From positions 1 to 18,872 of the forward strand of contig JBDRGC010000094.1 in assembly GCA_043818215.1 (NCBI GenBank): a DNA stretch of 18,872 nt, given 5' to 3'. Below, piece after piece: positions 6,894 to 12,806 of the stretch. The notes under the pieces were generated by a model, which was given only the letters and a program-made list of their open reading frames with translations, did no database searches and had not been told where the DNA came from. How positions within the stretch are numbered: the stretch's first letter is position 1; each line of letters starts with the position of its first letter. The position numbers and the translations under genes were made by a program. The DNA comes from JBDRGC01 sp043818215. GTDB taxonomy: Bacteria > Chloroflexota > Anaerolineae > Anaerolineales > UBA11858.

Positions 6894-7101
6894 TGAAAAT
6901 CTTCCCCCCAATATTGCATCTTTTGTGATCCGCTTTGTGGTGGATAGTTCTGCGAATGGATTGCAGAATTGGCCGCCATATCGCGGCGCCATCCGCCATA
7001 TCCAGACAGATGAAGAAGTGAACTTTAGCCACTGGGAAGAGGTTGAAAAATTTATTCAGCGCTTTGTACCGCTAGATTTCGAAGATAACGGAGACACGTA
7101 A
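6889..7101 (+). CDS. small conserved protein (70 aa), function unknown
   Basis: ATG at 6889 is preferred; a TTG at 6880 in the same frame would add three residues. The sequence opens with ASFVIRFVVD, then YRGAIRHIQTDEEVNFSHW and EEVEKFIQRFVPLD. From memory this matches a family of roughly 70-aa proteins common in Chloroflexota and cyanobacteria, with the pattern 'F-x-[IV]-R ... (W/Y)-R-G-x-I-x-H-[IV] ... F-x-x-x-x-E-x-x-x-F-I'. No membrane segment and no cysteines. It is the first gene after the SARP-like box and sits 48 nt before the KASIII-like gene, so it is likely co-transcribed with the locus. Its function is not known to me. Confidence 0.65.
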   Translation: MAENLPPNIASFVIRFVVDSSANGLQNWPPYRGAIRHIQTDEEVNFSHWEEVEKFIQRFVPLDFEDNGDT

Positions 7102-7149
7102 CGGCGCTGTTTTTCTTTAAGACCATTTATTGAAGGAGATATTTAAACT

Positions 7150-8148
7150 ATGCCTCGCAACCCCCAGATTTTATCGACCGGGAGTTATGTCCCGGAACGC
7201 GTCGTGACCAATGCCGAAATTGATGAATTGCTGGGTGCATCCACCAACGAATGGCTGCTTGCCAATGTCGGCATTCGTGAACGCCGCTGGATGTCGCCTG
7301 AGCAGACCACCTCCGACCTGATCGTGGAAGCCTCGAAAAAAGCTATCGAGCGGGCTGGAATCACCGCATCCGATCTCGATTTGATCATCGTCTCTACCGA
7401 CACACCAGATTATCTCTCCCCTTCGACTTCTGTCGTTGTACAACATAAACTCGGCGCGGACAAGGCGGGAAGCTACGATATAAATTCGGCGTGCGCGGGC
7501 TGGGTGACTGCTTTAGATCAAGGCGCTCGTTACCTGATGACCGAATCTTCATACAGATACATCCTTGTCTCGGGCGGCTATGGCATGAGTCGCTTTTTGG
7601 ATTTCAACGATAAAAAGACCGCCAATTTGTTCGCTGATGGGGGTGGAGCGGTTGTGTTGGGCGTTGGCGAAGAGCAGGGTTTTATCGGTAGTAACTTGCT
7701 GGCGGTTGGCTCCTTCCACGATGCGTTGGGAATTTACACGGGCGGAGCGAATCGCCCCTGTACGCCGGAAAATATTTCCAAATTTGGCACACCCAAAGTC
7801 CAGTTTGTTAATAAGTTTCCCAAGACTTTCAATACTGAATACTGGCCCAAGCTGATGCAGGGCGCGCTCGACAAAGGTGGTCTAACTTTTGATGATGTGG
7901 ACCAGTATTATTTCACCCAACTCAATCTGCGTACGATTGAGTTCATGATGGATTTAATCAAGCAGCCCATTGAGAAGACCCACTGGGTGATGGACAAATG
8001 GGGTTATACCGGTTCGCCATGCGTAATTATGGCGCTAGACAATGCCGTTGCGCAGGGTGAAGGACCTAAGCCTGGCGAGATAATCCTGTTCTGCACCAGC
8101 GGCGGTGGGATTACGATGGCGTCATCCGTGTGGCGCTGGGCCGCGTAG
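7150..8148 (+). CDS. KASIII/FabH-like thiolase-fold enzyme with altered catalytic triad
   Basis: 332 aa, normal FabH length; ribosome-binding site AAGGAG (7133-7138). Thiolase fold: opening ILSTGSYVPERVVTNAEID, WLLANVGIRERRW, and catalytic Cys115 in DINSACAGW. FabH uses Cys-His-Asn. Here the HQAN motif reads TQLN (T256) and the GNTS motif reads GYTG (Y286), so the His and Asn for decarboxylative condensation are missing while Cys115 remains. It can probably form an acyl-enzyme but may not decarboxylate malonyl-ACP. An acyl transfer, a non-decarboxylating condensation or a hydrolytic role is possible. The C-terminus is intact (FCTSGGGITMASSVWRW). It stands first in line with an acyl-CoA synthetase and a thiolase remnant, which argues for acyl-CoA rather than ACP substrates (inference). 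Some KASIII relatives in specialised pathways also deviate in the triad. Confidence 0.85.
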   Translation: MPRNPQILSTGSYVPERVVTNAEIDELLGASTNEWLLANVGIRERRWMSPEQTTSDLIVEASKKAIERAGITASDLDLIIVSTDTPDYLSPSTSVVVQHKLGADKAGSYDINSACAGWVTALDQGARYLMTESSYRYILVSGGYGMSRFLDFNDKKTANLFADGGGAVVLGVGEEQGFIGSNLLAVGSFHDALGIYTGGANRPCTPENISKFGTPKVQFVNKFPKTFNTEYWPKLMQGALDKGGLTFDDVDQYYFTQLNLRTIEFMMDLIKQPIEKTHWVMDKWGYTGSPCVIMALDNAVAQGEGPKPGEIILFCTSGGGITMASSVWRWAA

Positions 8149-8154
8149 TAAGAA

Positions 8155-8231
8155 TGTCATGCTGATAAGCGTAGTGACGAAGCGTCTCTTTCACGATGTT
8201 GGAAATCCTTCGTTTCGCTCAGGACGAAAGG
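8155..8231. repeat. degenerate dispersed intergenic repeat
   Basis: GTCATGCTGATAAGCG..GACGAAGCGTCTC at the left and CCTTCGTTTCGCTCAGGACG at the right recall the common dispersed element with arms like 'TCATGCTGAGCG-AGCGAAGC'. Inner bases CCTTCG / CGAAAGG can pair. It fills the 95-nt gap between the KASIII-like and synthetase genes and could work as a weak transcription or stability element. Confidence 0.5.
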
Positions 8232-8243
8232 TAAGGAAAAAAT

Positions 8244-9770
8244 ATGTATATCGGTGATTATCTCGCGCGACGAGAACTTTATTCTCCAGATAAACTTGCT
8301 TTCATTGATGCGGGTAAATCCCCCGAGTGGCGGCTAACCTACCGGGATGCCAATCAGCGCGCCAATAAAATGGCGAACTGGCTCAAGTCTCAGGGCATAG
8401 AGAAAGGGGACCGGGTGGCGATCCTGGCTAAAGACGGCTACGAGCATTTAGATGTGTTCTTTGCCTGCTCGAAACTCGGCGCCATTCACACGGCGCTCAA
8501 TTGGCGATTGCACTGGCAGGAACTGCTCGAAATTTTCCATAACGTCACGCCCAAAGTGTTGATCTTCTCGGGTGATTTCAAGGAGAATGTTATTCAGCTT
8601 ACTGATAACTATCCATTGATCACTCTTCATCTGGATGGAGATGGTATATCAGGCAGCCTCCCATTTGAGTCCGCGCTCTACAGTGCAGTGGACTCGCCCG
8701 TCACTTGCGAGACTCTTGAAGAGGAGGATACCGCCGCTCTGATCTTCACCGGCGGCACGACTGGATTGCCCAAAGCAGCCAAAGTCTCGCACCGCATGAT
8801 CGCTTGGAACACGCTCAATACCGTCATCCACGACATCACCCATAACGATATCTATCTCAATGTTTTCCCGATGTTCCACACAGGAGGGCTGTTTGTCTAC
8901 ACCCTGCCGCAGGTCATCTTTGGCGGGATTACCATCTTCATCCGTGATTTTGACCCAGAACAGGTATTGGAATTGCTCGAACGGGAAGAGGTGACCGTCT
9001 TTGCCGGAGTGCCGACCATGTACCAGATGCTGACTCAGGCCCCGAACTGGGAGCAAGCCGACCTGTCCGCGTTGCGCTTCTGCACATCGGGTGGCGCGCC
9101 TTTGCCAGTTCCGTTGGTTGAGAAATACACCACCGAGAAAGGCATCCGCTTCAAGCAGGGCTTTGGAATGACCGAATTTGGCCCCGGCATTTTTGCGCTG
9201 GCTCCAGAAGATGCTATTCGTAAGGCGGGATCGATTGGTAGGCCAAATTTTTTCGTAGACGCGCAAGTTGTTGATGACGGGAACAACTTTCTCGGTCTGA
9301 ACGAAGCGGGGGAGTTGGTGCTGAAAGGGCCGTCATACTGCTCGGGATATTTCAATAATCCCGAAGCGACCGCGGCATCCGTCGATGAGCATGGCTATTT
9401 TCACACCGGCGATCTGGCCCAGTACGATGCCGAAGGTTATTTCTACATCGTTGATCGTAAAAAGGATATGTTCATCAGTGGCGGTGAGAATGTCTACCCC
9501 GCTGAGATAGAGAAGACGCTCTATCAGCACCCGGCAGTACATATATGCACCGTGATCGGCCTACCTGATTCAAAGTGGGGCGATATTGGTAAAGCCTGCG
9601 TTGTGTTGAAGCCAAATGCTAAGGTCACCGAAGAAGCGTTGATCCAATTTATGGCCGAGCGGCTGGCAAAATATAAAGTCCCGAAATCTGTCTCTTTCTT
9701 GATGGAACTGCCAATTTCAGCAGCGGGCAAGATACTCAAACGTGAACTGCGCGAACAATTTATTTCATAA
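8244..9770 (+). CDS. acyl-CoA synthetase (AMP-forming, ANL superfamily)
   Basis: 508 aa. It activates a carboxylic acid to its CoA thioester with ATP through an acyl-adenylate, in the cytoplasm. Motifs in order: phosphate loop FTGGTTGLPK (168-177), aromatic-substrate region FPMFHTGG, GFGMTE (306-311), YFHTGDLA (385-392), hinge DRKKDMFISGGENVYP (404-419), and catalytic Lys496 in SAAGKILKREL. All core motifs are intact and the length is that of medium-chain, long-chain or aromatic acid ligases of the FadD-like class. The chain length or ring preference cannot be read from motifs. ATG follows GTAAGGA; the start MYIGDYLARR is typical. The next gene begins 9 nt after its stop, so translation is probably coupled. 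Confidence 0.93.
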   Translation: MYIGDYLARRELYSPDKLAFIDAGKSPEWRLTYRDANQRANKMANWLKSQGIEKGDRVAILAKDGYEHLDVFFACSKLGAIHTALNWRLHWQELLEIFHNVTPKVLIFSGDFKENVIQLTDNYPLITLHLDGDGISGSLPFESALYSAVDSPVTCETLEEEDTAALIFTGGTTGLPKAAKVSHRMIAWNTLNTVIHDITHNDIYLNVFPMFHTGGLFVYTLPQVIFGGITIFIRDFDPEQVLELLEREEVTVFAGVPTMYQMLTQAPNWEQADLSALRFCTSGGAPLPVPLVEKYTTEKGIRFKQGFGMTEFGPGIFALAPEDAIRKAGSIGRPNFFVDAQVVDDGNNFLGLNEAGELVLKGPSYCSGYFNNPEATAASVDEHGYFHTGDLAQYDAEGYFYIVDRKKDMFISGGENVYPAEIEKTLYQHPAVHICTVIGLPDSKWGDIGKACVVLKPNAKVTEEALIQFMAERLAKYKVPKSVSFLMELPISAAGKILKRELREQFIS

Positions 9771-9779
9771 GGAGAAACC

Positions 9780-10832
9780 ATGTCAACCGTTCCAACTTTA
9801 CCCGGAATTACTTCAAAAATAGTCGAGACAGCTCGCATTCAGACCCACGTCTTGTTTAGTGGGGACGAAAGCGGTGAGCCGGTGCTCTTCCTACACGGCA
9901 ACGCCTCATCATCCACCTTCTGGGAGGAGATTATGCTCATGCTCCCAGAAGGTTTTCGTGGCATCGCACCTGATCTGCGCGGCTATGGAGATACCGAAGA
10001 TAAACTGATAGACGCAACACGCGGCGCAGGCGACTGGGTGGATGATATCCTATCTCTGATGGGCACGCTCGAAATCGAAAAAGCCCATACCATCGGTCAT
10101 TCACTGGGCGGGACGCTGATCTTTCATCTTATTGCGACAGCCCCGACGCGCTTTTTGAGTGGGACGGTGGTCAACCCTGGCTCGCCCTATGGTTTCGGTA
10201 GCACAAAGGATATTGAAGGCACTCCCTGCTATGAAGATTACGCCGGTTCCGGCGGCGGCGTTGTCAACCCCGAATTTGCAAAACTGCTGGCGGCGGGCGA
10301 CCGTTCCAACGACAACCCTCAGGCCTCGCCGCGTGTGGTGCTAAATTCTTTCTACTGGAAGCCGCCCTTTATCCCCGTCCGCGAGGAAGACTTACTCTCA
10401 TCAATGCTAACCGAAAAAGTCGGTGTGGACAAATACCCCGGCGATTTCGTCTCCTCTGCTAACTGGCCGAATGTAGCACCCGGTAAATTTGGTCCCATCA
10501 ATGCTCATTCTCCCAAGTATCTTGGCGATTCGGTGAAAAAACTCATTTCCGCCAACCCCAAGCCGTTCATCTTATGGATTCGTAGCGACTCGGACCAGAT
10601 TGTCTCAGACAACTCGTTCTTTGACTTCGGCGCGCTCGGCAAGATGGGACTTATCCCCGGCTGGCCCGGTGAGGATGTTTACCCGCCCCAGCCGATGGTC
10701 AGCCAGACACGCCACGTTTTGGAACAATACGGTAACTTTGAGGAAGTCATCATCGCCGGCGCCGGCCATACCCCCTTCATTGAGAAACCTGCTGAGTTCA
10801 TGGCGGCATTCAAGAAAATTATTGGTGGGTAA
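9780..10832 (+). CDS. alpha/beta hydrolase (long form)
   Basis: 350 aa; ribosome-binding site AAGGAG 6 nt before the ATG. Seen: oxyanion loop LFLHGNASSSTFW, nucleophile Ser108 in GHSLGG, acid D270 or D272 in WIRSDSDQ, and His330 in GAGHTPFIEKP. It is longer than the two other hydrolases in this locus because of an insertion after strand 6 (about residues 140-250, with SGGGVVNPEF), which probably forms a lid over the active site. The substrate may be an ester, a lactone or a C-C bond, and this cannot be decided from sequence. It lies between the acyl-CoA synthetase (9-nt gap) and the ruined thiolase gene, in one operon. Confidence 0.88.
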   Translation: MSTVPTLPGITSKIVETARIQTHVLFSGDESGEPVLFLHGNASSSTFWEEIMLMLPEGFRGIAPDLRGYGDTEDKLIDATRGAGDWVDDILSLMGTLEIEKAHTIGHSLGGTLIFHLIATAPTRFLSGTVVNPGSPYGFGSTKDIEGTPCYEDYAGSGGGVVNPEFAKLLAAGDRSNDNPQASPRVVLNSFYWKPPFIPVREEDLLSSMLTEKVGVDKYPGDFVSSANWPNVAPGKFGPINAHSPKYLGDSVKKLISANPKPFILWIRSDSDQIVSDNSFFDFGALGKMGLIPGWPGEDVYPPQPMVSQTRHVLEQYGNFEEVIIAGAGHTPFIEKPAEFMAAFKKIIGG

Positions 10833-10876
10833 TAAGACCACCCACCGCCTACTACTCAAACACAAAGGAGTCTTAC

Positions 10877-11147
10877 ATACCCCTCAACAAGCTCCCACGC
10901 GGCGTTGCCATCGTCGGCGCAGGAATGTCCAAGTTTGGCGCGTTCGAAGAAAAAAAACGGCCGAGACCTGTTCGAGCATCAGGGTCATACGGCCCCGCTG
11001 CTGGCGGATGCGGTTGGCCTGATGCCCATCCCCGCGGCTCGCGTAGAAAACGCCTATGCCAGCGGAACCACCGCAATTCGTCAGGGCGTGATGGCGATCG
11101 CTTCGGGCATGTACGATGTTGTTCTTGTGGGTGGGCTGAGAAAATGA
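10877..11147 (+). pseudogene. thiolase (SCP-x type) remnant, multiply damaged
   Basis: A good ribosome-binding site (AAAGGAG, 10863-10869) precedes ATA (10877) where ATG is expected, then PLNKLPRGVAIVGAGMSKFG, a classic thiolase N-terminus. Lesions: start codon ATG to ATA; one extra A in the A-run near 10950-10957, shifting the frame at EEK/NGRDLF; an internal deletion joining RDLF to EHQGHTAPLLADAVGL; the nucleophile Cys of NACASG replaced by Tyr (NAYASG); and a TGA directly after VLVGGLRK, removing about three quarters of the enzyme. An active thiolase would cleave 3-ketoacyl-CoA. The remnant shows that the locus once carried a full beta-oxidation-type thiolase or received a piece of one. 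Confidence 0.85.
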
Positions 11148-11151
11148 AACT

Positions 11152-11185
11152 TTGTAACTCTCTGGTAACAACGACATGTTATCGT
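11152..11185 (+). promoter_or_regulatory. second SARP-like operator/promoter, upstream of the 11207 hydrolase
   Basis: Heptamers TTGTAAC (11152-11158) and TGGTAAC (11163-11169), 4-nt spacer, then 10 nt to a -10-like TATCGT (11180-11185). The layout is identical to the box at 6848, and the stretch TTTGTAACYCTSTGGTRAC is shared. It begins 5 nt after the thiolase remnant stops. It should give the second half of the locus its own activated promoter. Confidence 0.6.
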
Positions 11186-11206
11186 GTATAGGCTAGGAAA
11201 GCTGTT

Positions 11207-12007
11207 ATGCCAAACATACACGCCAACCGCGTTGAACTGTATTACGAATTGCATGGGTCGGCAGATGCCCCACTGTTAGTGCTTAATAACGGCATCATCA
11301 TGAACGCTGCGAACAGTTGGGGCTTTCAAACCCAGGCACTGGCGCAGCATTACCGGGTCTTACAATATGATTGTCGCGGGCAGGGGCAGTCGGAGCACCC
11401 CGCTGGCCCTTACTCGATGGAGTTGCACGCTGATGATCTGGCAGCGCTGCTTTCAGCGCTGGGATACAAACAAGCACATATTGCCGGATTATCCTACGGC
11501 GGGGAGGTAGGGCAAGCGTTTGCCTTGAAATACCCTGAGGGTTGCCTGAGCCTGATCCTTGTGGACACGGTCAGCGAGGTGGGGCCGGAACTGTGCATCA
11601 CGGTCGAATCGTGGCTGGATGCTGCCCGGACCGGGGACGTTGATGCTTTTTTCAAAACCACTATCCCGTGGAATTTCTCGCCGGATTTCATTGCAGCCAA
11701 TCCACAACTACTGGCGGACGCAAAAGAACGCTATGGCCTGCTCGACTATCCGGCCGTTGTCCGCCTGTGCGAGTGTTTCCTAGACGTGGACTTCACCACC
11801 CGCCTGACCGAGATCAAGTGTCCGACCTGCATCATTGTCGGCACAGCGGACCTGCTCAAAGGCCCCAACTATGCAGAGATCTTGAAAGACGGCATCCCAC
11901 ATGCCGAGTACCACCTCTTGCACGGGGCTGGACATGCCTCTTGCTATGAGCGTCCACAAGAATTTAATACAGTCGTATTGGGTTTTCTGGCCAAGTATGC
12001 ATCGTAA
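11207..12007 (+). CDS. alpha/beta hydrolase (3-oxoadipate enol-lactonase-like)
   Basis: 266 aa; AGGAAAG before the ATG. Seen: IHANRVELYYELHG start, LNNGIIMNAANSW in the oxyanion region, nucleophile Ser96 in GLSYGG, acid D215 in VGTADLL, and His243 in GAGHASCYE. The overall layout resembles PcaD-type enol-lactonases, but that name covers many esterases and lactonases, so the substrate is open. It is the first complete gene after the second SARP-like box and is followed 25 nt later by the dehydrogenase. Confidence 0.87.
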   Translation: MPNIHANRVELYYELHGSADAPLLVLNNGIIMNAANSWGFQTQALAQHYRVLQYDCRGQGQSEHPAGPYSMELHADDLAALLSALGYKQAHIAGLSYGGEVGQAFALKYPEGCLSLILVDTVSEVGPELCITVESWLDAARTGDVDAFFKTTIPWNFSPDFIAANPQLLADAKERYGLLDYPAVVRLCECFLDVDFTTRLTEIKCPTCIIVGTADLLKGPNYAEILKDGIPHAEYHLLHGAGHASCYERPQEFNTVVLGFLAKYAS

Positions 12008-12032
12008 TTTAGTATCGAAAGGAAGAAGATTT

Positions 12033-12797
12033 ATGCGCATGAAAGATAAAGTTGTACTCGTCACCGGTGGCGCGGCGGGGATTGGAAAAGCAACAGCCCT
12101 GCGTTTTGCTGAAGAGGGCGCTAAAGTTGTGATTTGCGATGTCAACGAAGAAGCCGGACAAGCAACGGTCAAGGAATTGGGCGATGACGCGGCCTTTTAC
12201 ATAGTCAACGTCGCTAACCGTGATGACGTCCAGAAATGGGTTGACGATGTGGTCGCCAAGTACGACCGTATTGATGTGATCGTCAACAATGCCGGTATCT
12301 TGCGCGATGGTCAATTGATCAAGTTCAAGAATGGAGAACTGCTCGGACAGATGTCGGAGGAGAATTTCGATCAGGTCATCTCCGTCAATCTGAAGGGCGT
12401 GTTCAATTGCACACAAGCCGTGGCTCCGATCATGGCTGGGCAGGGAGGCGGCGTGATCCTGAACGCCACTTCGGTTGTCGGTTTGGATGGAAATTTTGGG
12501 CAGACCAACTACGTCGCGGCCAAGTCAGGTGTGATCGGTATGACCAAGGTCTGGTCTCGTGAGCTGGGAAAGTTCGGTATCCGCGTTAATGCAATTGCCC
12601 CCGGTTTCACTGCCACCGAGATGGTAACCGCCATGCCTGAAAAGGTTTTGGATGGTATGAAATCTCGAACACCTCTCAGGCGATTGGGCGAGCCGCGCGA
12701 CATTGCCAACGCTTATCTTTTCCTGGCCTCAGATGAAGCCAGTTTCATCACCGGTACGGTCTTACGCGTAGATGGCGGTATTGTCGTTGGAACATAA
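12033..12797 (+). CDS. short-chain dehydrogenase/reductase (FabG-like, probably NAD-dependent)
   Basis: 254 aa from ATG 12033, chosen because AAAGGAAG (12018-12025) precedes it and the Rossmann fold starts here; the same frame runs further upstream inside the previous gene. Seen: TGGAAGIG (11-18), Asp36 ending strand 2 (VVICDV), which favours NAD over NADP, NNAG (85-88), catalytic Ser147, Tyr160 and Lys164 (SVVGLDGNFGQTNYVAAK), and a C-terminus with TGTVLRVDGG. A small insertion follows NNAGILRDG (LIKFKNGELL). It likely oxidises a hydroxyacyl-CoA or alcohol intermediate in this catabolic locus (inference); a fatty-acid-synthesis reductase would normally prefer NADPH. Confidence 0.9.
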   Translation: MRMKDKVVLVTGGAAGIGKATALRFAEEGAKVVICDVNEEAGQATVKELGDDAAFYIVNVANRDDVQKWVDDVVAKYDRIDVIVNNAGILRDGQLIKFKNGELLGQMSEENFDQVISVNLKGVFNCTQAVAPIMAGQGGGVILNATSVVGLDGNFGQTNYVAAKSGVIGMTKVWSRELGKFGIRVNAIAPGFTATEMVTAMPEKVLDGMKSRTPLRRLGEPRDIANAYLFLASDEASFITGTVLRVDGGIVVGT

Positions 12798-12806
12798 ATA
12801 CCAAAA

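Noticed and set aside
11901..12032. N-terminal extension of the dehydrogenase (frame open from 11901)
   Set aside because: It overlaps the end of the preceding hydrolase in another frame; the ATG at 12033 has a proper ribosome-binding site and the standard family start.
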